Assembly: GCA_051879195.1 (NCBI GenBank)
Contig: JBJELO010000275.1
Span: 13,306 to 77,305 of the forward strand
Source: TWA4 sp051879195
GTDB lineage: Bacteria; Bacillota; Clostridia; Lachnospirales; Lachnospiraceae
Direction of reading: 5' to 3'
Length of the DNA stretch: 64,000 nt
In this document: positions 24,826 through 33,653 of the stretch, one piece after another
Position numbering within the stretch: the stretch's first letter is position 1
How the letters are laid out: each line of letters opens with the position of its first letter
Made by a program: the position numbers and the translations under genes
The notes under the pieces: generated by a model
Seen by the model: the letters and a program-made list of their open reading frames with translations, nothing else
Told to the model about the DNA's origin: nothing
Databases searched by the model: none

Positions 24826-26244
24826 TTAATCCAGATTGGATCCGTTGGTTGCAATGACTTTTTTATACCAGTGGAAAGAATCCTTGCGGTAACGGTTCAG
24901 AGTTTTCAGGTCAAATTCATCGCGGTCCACATAGATGAAGCCGTAACGTTTTCTGACACCTTCATGAGTGGATACCAGATCGATTGCGGACCAGGGGCAG
25001 TAGCCCATCATCTCCACATTGTCGGTGATGGCTTCCTGAATCATCTTAATATGCTGACGCAGGTATTCGATGCGGTAGTCATCGTGTACTTTGCCGTCTT
25101 CTGTCAGGGTATCGTAAGCACCCAGACCATTCTCCGTAACGATCATGGGAAGATGGTAACGGGAGTAGATTTCACGCATGGTGTTGCGGAAGCCCTGAGG
25201 GTCGATTTCCCAGCCGAATTCGGTTACAGTCAGGTTGGGATTGCGGAAGCCCTTGTACATACCGGCCATTTCATTGGCAGACTGCTGATCGCCCATGGTA
25301 GCTTCTTTCAGTTCAGTCTGTGTGCTTGCTTCCACGGTCATGGTATTGTAATAGTTAAAGCCAATGAAATCAGGGTGTGCATTTCTCAGAGATTCAGCAT
25401 CTCCGGGTGCAAATTCGGGGCAGGCATCATGTTCTTCCAGATAGGACCATACCAGGTTGTTGTATCTGCCGTATACCGCCATATCCAGATACAGCCAGTT
25501 GCGGATGGCGTTGCAGTTCTGGGCAGCGGTGGTATCCTCCGGTCTGCAGGAAGCAGGATAAACAAGAGCGATGTTGGGAGCCGGTCCGATCTTGGCATTG
25601 GGCAACATCTTGTGGCACAGTTCCATGGCCTTTGCCTGTGCAACCAGCATATGATGATTCTGCTGATAAATTTCTTTCAGTTCGTTGGTGCAGCCTTCGG
25701 GGATGTAAAGGGTACCGATGACAGGCCCAACCAGAGTCAGCATGTTCTGTTCATTGATGGTCAGCCAGTATTTAACACGGTCACCGAAATTCTCGAACAT
25801 GACCTTTGCAAAATTAACAAACCAGTCTACGGATTCACGGTTACCCCAGGAACCTCTTTTATCAAGAGCAGCAGGCATATCGAAATGGAACATGGTAACC
25901 AGCGGTTCGATGCCGTATTTCAGGCATTCATCGATCAGGTTATTGTAGTACTGGATTCCCTGCGGATTCACCTCACCGGTTCCTTCCGGAAGGATACGGG
26001 ACCAGGAAATGGAAAAACGGTATACTTTAAATCCCATCTCCGCCATCAGTTTTACATCTTCTTTGTAGCGATGGTACTGATCTGCGCAGACGTCCAGCTC
26101 GGAAGTTCCCTCGGGAACTTTTTTCACGTCCTGGCAGGAAGGTCCTTTGCCGTCAATCAGGTTTGCTCCTTCCACCTGATAAGCAGAAGTAGATGCACCC
26201 CAAAGGAAATTGGCCGGAAACGGTTTTAATGTCTTATGATACAT
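24826..26244 (-). CDS. Glycoside hydrolase family 1, likely 6-phospho-beta-glucosidase
   Basis: A 472-residue GH1 enzyme: FPANFLWGASTSAYQVEGA at the start, acid/base Glu in WLTINEQN (about 175) and nucleophile Glu in IVTENGLG (about 370). It hydrolyses aryl- or alkyl-beta-glucosides, probably phosphorylated ones; NEQN with an RpiR regulator next door is usual for phospho-glucosidases, but no PTS gene is adjacent. I choose the ATG at 26244 with AGGAGG upstream, although the frame is open a further 47 codons. It is preceded by its own promoter at 26318-26291. Confidence 0.88.
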   Translation of the reverse strand: MYHKTLKPFPANFLWGASTSAYQVEGANLIDGKGPSCQDVKKVPEGTSELDVCADQYHRYKEDVKLMAEMGFKVYRFSISWSRILPEGTGEVNPQGIQYYNNLIDECLKYGIEPLVTMFHFDMPAALDKRGSWGNRESVDWFVNFAKVMFENFGDRVKYWLTINEQNMLTLVGPVIGTLYIPEGCTNELKEIYQQNHHMLVAQAKAMELCHKMLPNAKIGPAPNIALVYPASCRPEDTTAAQNCNAIRNWLYLDMAVYGRYNNLVWSYLEEHDACPEFAPGDAESLRNAHPDFIGFNYYNTMTVEASTQTELKEATMGDQQSANEMAGMYKGFRNPNLTVTEFGWEIDPQGFRNTMREIYSRYHLPMIVTENGLGAYDTLTEDGKVHDDYRIEYLRQHIKMIQEAITDNVEMMGYCPWSAIDLVSTHEGVRKRYGFIYVDRDEFDLKTLNRYRKDSFHWYKKVIATNGSNLD

Positions 26245-26290
26245 GGATATAGCCTCCTGTTCTGATGATAAATTTCTTTTGCTGTTTCCC

Positions 26291-26318
26291 AGTATATCGG
26301 ATTCCGTTAGAAAGTCAA
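26291..26318 (-). promoter_or_regulatory. Promoter of the GH1 gene
   Basis: TTGACT (26318-26313), 16-bp spacer, TATACT (26296-26291), 47 bases before the GH1 start, in the gap after the RpiR regulator. Confidence 0.55.
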
Positions 26319-26439
26319 TGCCATCGGTTTCAAAAAGAGCAATGCTACATTTTTTCATCTTTTTCAAGACCCGATTCTGTTGCAATGAAAGCCTGCAGTC
26401 GGTTTTTGCCGGTTTCAGTTTTCAGCTGTTCACGGTTTT

Positions 26440-27294
26440 TCAGCTGTTTCCGGAATTGTGAGAATAATACAGATAACCATAGGTGTCCATCAGTTCCTTT
26501 ACACTGTCAAAATTCTCCGACAGCAGCATGGACGTGATGATATCAAAAATATATTTTGCTGAGGTATGAAAAATCAGATTGCCCAGATGCTCCATATCCC
26601 GGTGGTAAATCGCTTCCAGGGAAATGTCACAGAGTTTCGCCAGAGTGCTGTCGGTCTTTCCTGTGATGGCCACAGTAAAAATTCCCGCTTTTTTAAATTC
26701 AGCCGCTGCCTCCAGTATCTTTTTGAATTCACCGGAACGGCTGATCAGAAAGACCACGTGGTCAGATGCACCATTCAGGGCCAGGTACAGCTGTTTATTG
26801 TAGCAGGAATAGGTATTGGAGATTTTCCCTTCATGAAAAAACATGTGGGAAGCATAGTCGCCGATGCAGACATTGGCATCCACCGCGATGATATCCACAT
26901 ATTTTACCTGATCAATTTTTTTGCAGACTGTTTCAATCACCTCCACCGACATGCGGCTTCTCGTGACTTCAATCACTGATTTTTCAAGTTCTGCAATTTT
27001 GTTAATTACGGAAATGGAATTTTCCTGCTTCCCCAGGTTCAGATTCTCCGTCTTCATGGAAGCCTCCGCCTGTTTCAGGTCACTGATCAGATTGACCTTA
27101 AAATCATTGTAGCTTTCGTATCCCAGCTTTCTGCAGAAACGGATGATTACGGTGGAACTGGTGAAAGTCTGGCGTCCCAACTCTCTGGAAGACATCCTGC
27201 TCACCTGCTCACAGTGTTCCAGGATATATTCGCAGATTTTCTGCTCACGTTCCGTATAGGATGCAGAGTTCTGCAGCTTTTCCAGTAGTGTCAT
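26440..27294 (-). CDS. MurR/RpiR family transcriptional regulator
   Basis: A 284-residue regulator: an N-terminal HTH_6 domain (about 1-77; YTEREQKICEYILEH, SSRELGRQTFTSSTVIIRFC) and a C-terminal SIS sugar-phosphate-binding domain (about 110-240; VDIIAVDANVC, VFLISRSGEFKKIL). It binds DNA near sugar genes and responds to phosphosugars. It lies just upstream of the GH1 and HAD genes, its likely targets. The start at 27294 has GAGGAGG upstream; its promoter overlaps that of the divergent TauE gene. Confidence 0.87.
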   Translation of the reverse strand: MTLLEKLQNSASYTEREQKICEYILEHCEQVSRMSSRELGRQTFTSSTVIIRFCRKLGYESYNDFKVNLISDLKQAEASMKTENLNLGKQENSISVINKIAELEKSVIEVTRSRMSVEVIETVCKKIDQVKYVDIIAVDANVCIGDYASHMFFHEGKISNTYSCYNKQLYLALNGASDHVVFLISRSGEFKKILEAAAEFKKAGIFTVAITGKTDSTLAKLCDISLEAIYHRDMEHLGNLIFHTSAKYIFDIITSMLLSENFDSVKELMDTYGYLYYSHNSGNS

Positions 27295-27348
27295 AAATAA
27301 ATTCCTCCTCATCTGTCGCGAAACAAGAAAACTTGCTGTATAACCAGT

Positions 27349-27377
27349 ATTATAATAAAACAGGCAGGGAATATCAA
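27349..27377 (-). promoter_or_regulatory. Promoter of the RpiR regulator
   Basis: TTGATA (27377-27372), 17-bp spacer, TATAAT (27354-27349) on the minus strand, back to back with the TauE promoter. Confidence 0.65.
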
Positions 27378-27387
27378 ATGGTTTCAG

Positions 27388-27416
27388 TTGCAAAGACACA
27401 GCAAACGTGTTATATT
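27388..27416 (+). promoter_or_regulatory. Promoter of the TauE/SafE gene
   Basis: TTGCAA (27388-27393), 17-bp spacer, TATATT (27411-27416), 34 bases before the ATG at 27450. Confidence 0.65.
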
Positions 27417-27449
27417 AGTTTGTATTTAAACTATCTCAGGAGGAATATT

Positions 27450-28217
27450 ATGATTTTTAAAATACTGATCTGTTTTCTGGCCGGTATGGGTGCGGGGCTG
27501 GGAACCGGCTTTGCCGGCATGAGCGCTGCAGCTGTCATCAGCCCCATGCTGATTACCTGCCTTGGTGTGGAGGCGTATCAGGCGGTGGGAATCGCCCTGG
27601 CCAGCGATGTACTGGCAAGTGCCGTATCTGCTTACATATACGGTAAAAATAAAAATCTTGATATCCGGAACGGAATCGTTATGATGATTTCCGTGCTGGC
27701 TTTTACAATGGTAGGAAGCTGGGTTTCCAGTTTTGTTCCCGGCAATTCTCTTGGCGGCTGTTCCATGGGCATGACTCTGCTGCTGGGTATCAAATTTATT
27801 GTAAAACCCGTTATGACAACGAAAGAATCCATGGCCAAAGCCAGTCCGAAAAAACGTTTTATCCAGAGTGTCATCTGCGGCATTGTGATCGGCTTTATCT
27901 GCGGTTTTATCGGAGCAGGCGGCGGTCTGATGATGCTTCTGATTCTGACCAGCGTACTGGGCTATGAACTGAAAATGGCCGTGGGCACCAGCGTATTTAT
28001 CATGACGTTTACAGCACTGACCGGAGCACTCAGTCATTTTGCCATCGGAGGAGCACCCGACCCGCTGCTGCTCATACTTTGCGTTGCCTTTACGTTTCTC
28101 TGGGCACGGATTGCTGCCCTGTTTGCCAACAGGGCATCTGCCGAGGTGCTGAACCGGGCAACCGGAATCGTTCTGGTGATTCTTGGAATCATTATGATTA
28201 TTATAAACTTTATATAA
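27450..28217 (+). CDS. TauE/SafE family sulfite or organic-acid exporter
   Basis: A 255-residue membrane protein with seven to eight hydrophobic segments and the twin family repeats: GAGLGTGFAGMSAAAVISPML near the start and GFICGFIGAGGGLMMLLIL in the second half. TauE/SafE proteins move sulfite, sulfoacetate or other organic anions. The start at 27450 has AGGAGG upstream. It has its own promoter and is divergent from the RpiR regulator. Substrate unknown. Confidence 0.85.
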   Translation: MIFKILICFLAGMGAGLGTGFAGMSAAAVISPMLITCLGVEAYQAVGIALASDVLASAVSAYIYGKNKNLDIRNGIVMMISVLAFTMVGSWVSSFVPGNSLGGCSMGMTLLLGIKFIVKPVMTTKESMAKASPKKRFIQSVICGIVIGFICGFIGAGGGLMMLLILTSVLGYELKMAVGTSVFIMTFTALTGALSHFAIGGAPDPLLLILCVAFTFLWARIAALFANRASAEVLNRATGIVLVILGIIMIIINFI

Positions 28218-28365
28218 CCGTTCTGCCGGATTTCTGTTATAATAACTGTACCTGGCCGGATCAGACCCGACTTCAGATCATATCCGGTCAAATCAATGAA
28301 TACTGCAGGTCAAATCAGCGCTGCTGTCAAAAGCAGACAGCCCGAAGCAGGCAGGAATCAGCAAT

Positions 28366-28560
28366 ATACAGAATACGGAGAAGCAGAATATGAACAACCA
28401 GAATATGGAAAAGCGCAATGGGAATAACCAGAATACAGATAATCAGAGCATAGAAAAACAAAGTACAAAAAAACAAAGTACAGAAAAACAGAATGCAGAC
28501 AATCAGGATATAGGAACACAGAATAAAAATATTCAGGATATACAGGATCAAAATACCGGG
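28366..28560 (+). repeat. Degenerate CAGAATA-type repeat tract at the rsmH-like 5' end
   Basis: Purine-rich imperfect repeats (units like CAGAATATGGAA, CAGAATACAGAT, CAAAGTACAGAA, spacing about 15-18) run from before the ATG into the first 55 codons. They encode an Asn/Gln/Lys-rich tail. In another frame the same DNA gives a 43-codon open frame (28296-28427) without a ribosome site. Confidence 0.65.
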
Positions 28561-29604
28561 TATCAGGAATCAAAGCATAAACGGCGTGTCCGTTACAAAG
28601 GAACCCATCCGAAGAATTATCATGAAAAATATAAGGAACTGCAGCCGGAAAAATATGCGGATACGATTGAAAAGGTGATCCGCAAAGGAAGTACCCCCGC
28701 CGGAATGCACCTTTCCATCTGTGTGAAGGAAATCCTTGATTTCCTGCAGATTAAACCTGGCCAGACCGGTCTCGATGCGACTCTGGGCTACGGCGGTCAT
28801 ACACAGGAGATGTTAAAATGCCTGCAGTCTCAGGGACACCTGTATGCTCTGGATGTAGATCCCATTGAAATTGTAAAAACCAGAACCAGGTTGGAGGCAC
28901 TGGGTTACGGACCGGAGATCCTGACCATCCTGCAGCAGAATTTTGCCGATATTGATCAGGTTGCCGCACAGGCGGGCTCTTTTGATTTTATCCTGGCCGA
29001 TCTGGGGGTATCCTCCATGCAGATTGATAATCCGGAAAGAGGATTTTCCTACAAATTTGAAGGACCTCTCGATCTGCGGCTGAATCCGCAGAAAGGTGTT
29101 TCTGCTGCCGAACGGCTGCGTCACATTGCTGCGGATGAACTGGAAGGTATGCTGGTGGAAAATTCCGATGAACCTTATGCAAAGGAGATCTCCCGGGCTA
29201 TCGTTTCCAGAAACAGAAAAGGCCGTCCCATTGAGACGACCACAGACCTGCATCAGGTTATTGAAGAAACGCTTTCTTTCCTGCCGGCAAACGAGCGGAA
29301 AGAAGCTGTGAAAAAGACGTGCCAGCGGACATTTCAGGCCCTCCGAATCGATGTAAACAGCGAATTTGAAGTGCTGGAAGCGTTTTTGGAAAAATTACCC
29401 GATGCGCTTGCAGCCGGAGGTCGTGTGGCAATCCTCACATTCCATTCCGGTGAAGACCGGCTGGTAAAGAAATCATTCAAGAGGTTTTACAGAGAAGGAA
29501 TTTACCGCGAAATTGCCACTGATGTAATCCGCCCTTCCGCCGAAGAATGCAATCGTAACAGCCGCGCACGCTCCACCAAAATGCGCTGGGCAATCAGGGC
29601 CTGA
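28390..29604 (+). CDS. RsmH-like SAM methyltransferase with low-complexity N-terminal extension
   Basis: A 404-residue protein of the MraW/RsmH family (16S rRNA C1402 N4-methyltransferase). The core starts at about residue 65 (KRRVRYKGTHPKNYHEKY, STPAGMHLSICVKEIL) with SAM motif LDATLGYGGHT, then LADLGVSSMQIDNPERGFSY, CQRTFQALRIDVN and ILTFHSGEDRLVKK. It is not in a division (dcw) cluster, so it is probably a second RsmH-like enzyme of unknown target, a type common in Clostridia. The first 60 residues are Asn/Gln/Lys repeats. ACGGAG lies upstream of the start. Confidence 0.85.
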   Translation: MNNQNMEKRNGNNQNTDNQSIEKQSTKKQSTEKQNADNQDIGTQNKNIQDIQDQNTGYQESKHKRRVRYKGTHPKNYHEKYKELQPEKYADTIEKVIRKGSTPAGMHLSICVKEILDFLQIKPGQTGLDATLGYGGHTQEMLKCLQSQGHLYALDVDPIEIVKTRTRLEALGYGPEILTILQQNFADIDQVAAQAGSFDFILADLGVSSMQIDNPERGFSYKFEGPLDLRLNPQKGVSAAERLRHIAADELEGMLVENSDEPYAKEISRAIVSRNRKGRPIETTTDLHQVIEETLSFLPANERKEAVKKTCQRTFQALRIDVNSEFEVLEAFLEKLPDALAAGGRVAILTFHSGEDRLVKKSFKRFYREGIYREIATDVIRPSAEECNRNSRARSTKMRWAIRA

Positions 29605-29651
29605 TCACCTGATCAGCAACAATTTTTCTGAATATCAGCCTTGTCAGCTTC

Positions 29652-31091
29652 TCAGAATTCTCCTTCGATCCGGTAGGCATGATTCATGGGTCCGCTGCCT
29701 TTTCCCAGATTCAGCATGGCTGCCAGTGCACCTGATATGTAGTTTTTCGCTTTTACCACAGAAGTATCCAGGTCATATCCTTTTGCCAGATTGGAAGCAA
29801 TGGCACTGGACAGCGTACAGCCAGTCCCATGGGTATTGGGATTTCCGATTCTTCTGCCGTTGAACCATTTGAAACTGCCGTCGCGGTAGAGAAGATCGTT
29901 GGCATCATTCAGCTGATGTCCGCCTTTTAATAGAACGGCGCATCGGTAGGTGGTGCTGATCTTCTCCGCCGCCCGGATCATATCTTCCGGTGTATCGACT
30001 TTCATACCGGATAAAATCTCCGCCTCGGGAATATTGGGAGTCACCAGGGCAGACAGAGGCAGCAGCCGTTTTTTCATTGTTTCAACCGCGTTGTCCGCAA
30101 TCAGGCTGGAACCGCTGGTTGCCACCATAACAGGGTCCACTACGATATTCTTCGCTTCATACTGCTCCAGCTTATCTGCAATCACTTCAATCAGTGCACT
30201 GGAGGAAACCATGCCGATTTTCACTGCATCCGGGAAAATATCCGTGAAAATGTCATCCAGCTGTTCTGCCAGAAATTCCGGAGTTACTTCCATGATTCCC
30301 GTTACACCGGTTGTGTTCTGGGCTGTCAGCGCCGTGATGGCACTCATGGCATAAACCCGGTTTGCTGTCATGGTTTTGATATCGGCCTGAATGCCGGCTC
30401 CGCCGCTGGAGTCACTGCCGGCAATAGTCAGAGCAGCCGGCATTTTTTTACCGATTATATCCAGCGAAAGTTTCTTCAGTTCCCGGGCAGCCTGCGTAAT
30501 ATCCGGCTGAGCAAATATGGCGCTGATAACGGCAACGCCGCAGACGCCGCGTCCCTTCAGATTCAGGATATTGCCGCAGGTAATTCCTCCGATGGCAACC
30601 ACCGGAATATCCACCGATTCACAGATGGCCTGCAGTGTGTCATGGCTCAGTTCTTTCGCATCAGCCTTGGAACCGGTGGAGTAAACGGCGCCCACGCCCA
30701 GATAATCGGCGCCGTGGGCCTGCGCTGTCAGTGCCTGTTCCACGGTTTTGGCAGATACACCGATTATTTTATCCGGCCCCAGCTTTTTCCGTACATCTCC
30801 TGCTTCCATATCGCTCTGCCCCACATGAACACCGTCGGCATCCACTTCCAGCGCCAGTTCCACATCATCATTGATGATGAGCGGAACCTGATATCTGTGA
30901 CAGAGTTCTTTTATGGCAATGGCTTCCTGCTTAAAGCTTTCCCTGACCAGAGTCTTTTCGCGCAGCTGTACCAGAGTAACGCCGCCTTTCAGAGCCTTTT
31001 CCACCTGATCGTATAATGTTTCGCCGTTCAACCAGGAACGATCGGTTACCGCATACAGCAGCATATCTTCTTTTTTACAATTCAAAATCAT
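29652..31091 (-). CDS. ThiE-ThiD fusion, thiamine phosphate synthase / HMP-P kinase
   Basis: About 479 residues joining two thiamine enzymes. Residues 1-210 are ThiE: LYAVTDRSWLNG, VTLVQLREK, NDDVELALEVDADGVHVGQ and VVAIGGI, which couples HMP-PP to thiazole phosphate. Residues 218-479 are ThiD: ALTIAGSDSSGGAGIQAD, MVATSGSSLI and NTHGTGCTLSSAIAS, which phosphorylates HMP twice. ThiE-ThiD fusions are known. The start is the ATG at 31091 after a GTG; the ribosome site is weak. I saw no TPP riboswitch upstream. It probably continues the DUF6323-DUF6179 transcript (46-base gap). Confidence 0.92.
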   Translation of the reverse strand: MILNCKKEDMLLYAVTDRSWLNGETLYDQVEKALKGGVTLVQLREKTLVRESFKQEAIAIKELCHRYQVPLIINDDVELALEVDADGVHVGQSDMEAGDVRKKLGPDKIIGVSAKTVEQALTAQAHGADYLGVGAVYSTGSKADAKELSHDTLQAICESVDIPVVAIGGITCGNILNLKGRGVCGVAVISAIFAQPDITQAARELKKLSLDIIGKKMPAALTIAGSDSSGGAGIQADIKTMTANRVYAMSAITALTAQNTTGVTGIMEVTPEFLAEQLDDIFTDIFPDAVKIGMVSSSALIEVIADKLEQYEAKNIVVDPVMVATSGSSLIADNAVETMKKRLLPLSALVTPNIPEAEILSGMKVDTPEDMIRAAEKISTTYRCAVLLKGGHQLNDANDLLYRDGSFKWFNGRRIGNPNTHGTGCTLSSAIASNLAKGYDLDTSVVKAKNYISGALAAMLNLGKGSGPMNHAYRIEGEF

Positions 31092-31140
31092 CACTCACTT
31101 TATCTGTATTTGTATGTCAAAAATTATACTCATTCTGCGG

Positions 31141-31989
31141 TCAAAAATCAACTTGTCCTGAAATAATTTCAAGTCGGACAGCGATTCCGCGGATTGAACC
31201 GGCAAAATAAGTGTACAATTCGCCGGAATCGCCGCAGTAATCCGCCAGAAACCGACTGAAAGCCAGCTGCAGCTGTTCAATTATTTCTTCCAGACGGTTT
31301 TTGAGAAATATCTGCCGGATCCTGATCATTTCTTTCTTTCCCGGTTCTCCCTCCGACACCGGCTTTCCGGTCAGAATATGGCAGACAACAGCGCCCGCAA
31401 CGGGTTCACAGATATTTTCTATCATTGCGGGATAAGCTTTGTTGTATAAAATCAGAATTCTTCTGACATAGTTTTCCGGAAATGATTTCAGGAACAGCTG
31501 CTCCAGCCGGATGCAATCTGTAAATGCGGCAATTTTATCAATACCGGTATAAGAGGACAGATCCTTTAATACCGGGTAGTCCAGTGTCAGAATGGTATTT
31601 TGCGGATGGAATTCAACATCATACCATCTGAAAAAACGCGGAAGGCCTTTGACAAACGTATCGTAAAGGCATCGATTGTCAAAGAAAACAAAATCCGGCA
31701 GAAGTTCATTGTATTGTTTTAATGTTTTCCCTGCTTTTTTCTTCACGCATTCAAGACCAAGACAATAGGCCTTCTCTGCCGGTATTTTTCCGGTTGATTT
31801 TCCTGCTGAAACAGAATTCGTTTCGCTTTCCATTTCGCTCTGTTCCAGCTCATGAATACAGTACAGAACCGCTTCCATCAGCTGCTGTGCTTTTTCATAG
31901 GTGATGGATGTGCTCTCACCTGCAGTATACCGCCCGGCCAGCCCTGCAACAACCGGTACCAGCTCTTCCATCTCATAAGAAGTTGTCAT
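31141..31989 (-). CDS. DUF6179 family protein
   Basis: A 282-residue cytoplasmic protein I recognise as DUF6179 from its pairing with DUF6323. Seen are an N-terminal helical part (KAQQLMEAVLYCIHELE), a variable Ser/Glu-rich insert, LLPDFVFFDNRCLYDTF, FFRWYDVEFHPQNTILTLDYP and EQLFLKSFPENYV. No catalytic motif is evident. GGAGG precedes the ATG. It follows the DUF6323 gene by six bases and precedes the thiE-thiD gene; the pair may act as a complex, but no function is known. Confidence 0.75.
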   Translation of the reverse strand: MTTSYEMEELVPVVAGLAGRYTAGESTSITYEKAQQLMEAVLYCIHELEQSEMESETNSVSAGKSTGKIPAEKAYCLGLECVKKKAGKTLKQYNELLPDFVFFDNRCLYDTFVKGLPRFFRWYDVEFHPQNTILTLDYPVLKDLSSYTGIDKIAAFTDCIRLEQLFLKSFPENYVRRILILYNKAYPAMIENICEPVAGAVVCHILTGKPVSEGEPGKKEMIRIRQIFLKNRLEEIIEQLQLAFSRFLADYCGDSGELYTYFAGSIRGIAVRLEIISGQVDF

Positions 31990-31995
31990 GGGCAG

Positions 31996-32529
31996 TTACC
32001 TCCAGCAGAGTTCTTTTAACGTTTCCAGATACAGATCGTAATCCCACCGTTTGACCGGATCGAACCGGGCATATTCTCCGTATCCATCCGTATCTTTGTA
32101 TCCGTCATACCCTGCCCGGACTGCCTCCGAAAAAATCTCCAGACATGTTCCCTCCAGATAGTCAAGATCCCCGAAACAAAGGTTCTCAAACTGTTCCTTC
32201 ATCAAATGCAGCAGCTCATCATCTGTAATTTCATCGTGCATTTCATTTTTATACAGATAAAAAATGTCCTGCAGGCGAATAATGGTATTCACATAATTGC
32301 TCTGATTGATGTAAGAAGAATCACAAAATTCATAAATAATTTTCTCAGCGATTCCGGTACCGAATTCCACCCGTCTCTGTTCACGCAATGCATGATTGCG
32401 TTCCTGCAAAATCAACTCTGCATCCTGTTGATTCAGAATCAGTCCGTACTGTTCTGTCGTCTCATTTGTTTTCATCACCGCAGTCAACTGACTCTGCTTC
32501 TGCAGTAAAATCATCCAGTCCTGACCCAT
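31996..32529 (-). CDS. DUF6323 family protein
   Basis: A 177-residue acidic protein matching my memory of DUF6323: LNQQDAELILQERNHALREQRRVEFG, YINQSNYVNTIIRLQDIFYLYKNE and DYLEGTCLEIFSEAVR. No membrane segment, no known catalytic residues. AAGGAG precedes the ATG at 32529, and a TATAAT lies about 55 bases upstream. It leads the operon DUF6323-DUF6179-thiE/thiD. Confidence 0.75.
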   Translation of the reverse strand: MGQDWMILLQKQSQLTAVMKTNETTEQYGLILNQQDAELILQERNHALREQRRVEFGTGIAEKIIYEFCDSSYINQSNYVNTIIRLQDIFYLYKNEMHDEITDDELLHLMKEQFENLCFGDLDYLEGTCLEIFSEAVRAGYDGYKDTDGYGEYARFDPVKRWDYDLYLETLKELCWR

Positions 32530-32654
32530 ATAGCTTCTCCTTCCTTATGACATCTTTGTCTTCAGCGTTGCTGTAATGGAAACGATTATATCATCATGCA
32601 GTCGGTGATACCAGACTTGATTTTTCGACGATTTTGTGGTATTATAATATCAGA

Positions 32655-32690
32655 AAAAGGGAGCAAAATTTTATTTTGCTCCCTTTTTTC
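32655..32690 (-). terminator. Bidirectional intrinsic terminator after thiM
   Basis: AAAAAGGGAGCAAAA with TTTTGCTCCCTTTTTT flanks a five-base loop; T-runs exist in both directions. It separates the thiM transcript from the DUF6323 operon. Confidence 0.85.
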
Positions 32691-32711
32691 TGAGTTTTGA
32701 TGGCTTTTGCT

Positions 32712-32796
32712 CAGCAAATCATTTTATTCAGCAGATGATTTTATTCGGTAGATGATTTTATTCGGCAGATGTTTTTAGTCAGCAGATGATTTCAAA
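32712..32796 (-). repeat. 17-bp tandem repeat at the end of thiM
   Basis: Five units of period 17 (type CAGCAGATGATTTTATT on the plus strand): 32712, 32729, 32746, 32763 and 32780, the last partial. The array begins in the final thiM codons, which hold the stop, so copies of the thiM tail extend downstream. AT-rich, no coding. Confidence 0.85.
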
Positions 32797-33603
32797 TCGC
32801 GCGTTCTGTTCCAGTGTTGTACCGTCCATGTTGTAGATCGCATCAATGATGCGGTCACGATAGGCAGCGCTCCCATCTCCCGGCCGCATATGTGACCAGC
32901 CGATTTCTCCTGCCAGACCCATGGCAGCAACGGCTGCAGCTGCAGCTTCCAGATGATTGTCCGGATTTGCTGCCAGAAAAGCAGTCATCAGTCCGGACAG
33001 CTGACAGCCGGTACCGGTGACTTTTTCCATCTCGGGCCGTCCGTTGCGAATCACAAAGCAGGTCCGGCTGTCACTGATCAGATCCACGCTGCCGGTTGCT
33101 GCGATGACACACCCTGTTTTCTGTGAAAATTCCTTTAAGGCTGAAGCCATAGCTTTCACATCATTTCCAGTCAGAGCATCGGCTGAAGCCGCATCCACTC
33201 CTCTGGAGCAGCCGGAACCGTGCATCAGTGTTTTAATCTCCGAAATATTGCCGCGGATTGCTGAAAAACGGATTTCTTCCATCAGGAAGCCGGCTGTTTC
33301 CAGTCTCAGCCTGCTGGCACCGACACCCACCGGATCCAGCAGAACAGCATGTCCCAGTTCACATGCCTTTTTTCCTGCCAGCAGCATTGCAGGAATCATA
33401 TGTCGGTTTAATTTACCGATATTGATATTCAATCCGCTGCAGATGGAAGTAATCTCCTCTACTTCGACAGCTTCATCTGCCATAATTGGACTGGCACCAC
33501 AGGCCAGCAGCATATTGGCTACGTCATTAATCGTTACATAATTGGTAATATTGTGAATCAGCGGAGCCTGATTCCTCACCCTGTCAAAACATTCTTTTAA
33601 CAT
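32779..33603 (-). CDS. thiM: Hydroxyethylthiazole kinase
   Basis: A 274-residue ThiM that phosphorylates 4-methyl-5-hydroxyethylthiazole for thiamine salvage. Motifs in order: APLIHNITNYVTINDVANML, GASPIMADEAVEVEEI, LDPVGVGASRLR, GNISEI, ATGSVDLI and the catalytic TGTGCQLSGL. The start at 33603 has AAAGGAC upstream; the frame is open 45 codons further but into the preceding gene. With ThiE-ThiD nearby it gives a thiazole and HMP salvage route. No TPP riboswitch seen. Confidence 0.93.
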   Translation of the reverse strand: MLKECFDRVRNQAPLIHNITNYVTINDVANMLLACGASPIMADEAVEVEEITSICSGLNINIGKLNRHMIPAMLLAGKKACELGHAVLLDPVGVGASRLRLETAGFLMEEIRFSAIRGNISEIKTLMHGSGCSRGVDAASADALTGNDVKAMASALKEFSQKTGCVIAATGSVDLISDSRTCFVIRNGRPEMEKVTGTGCQLSGLMTAFLAANPDNHLEAAAAAVAAMGLAGEIGWSHMRPGDGSAAYRDRIIDAIYNMDGTTLEQNARFEIIC

Positions 33604-33653
33604 GATTCTGTCCTTTCCGCAGTCGGATTTTATGCAGCATCTTCCTGAATCGG

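Noticed and set aside
28296..28427. 43-codon frame overlapping the RsmH-like start
   Set aside because: No ribosome site; its Tyr/Glu pattern comes from the same repeats. Kept only as a note.
28327..28573. Long hydrophobic open frames on the minus strand
   Set aside because: They are the reverse of the CAGAATA repeat tract; composition is fully explained by the repeat.
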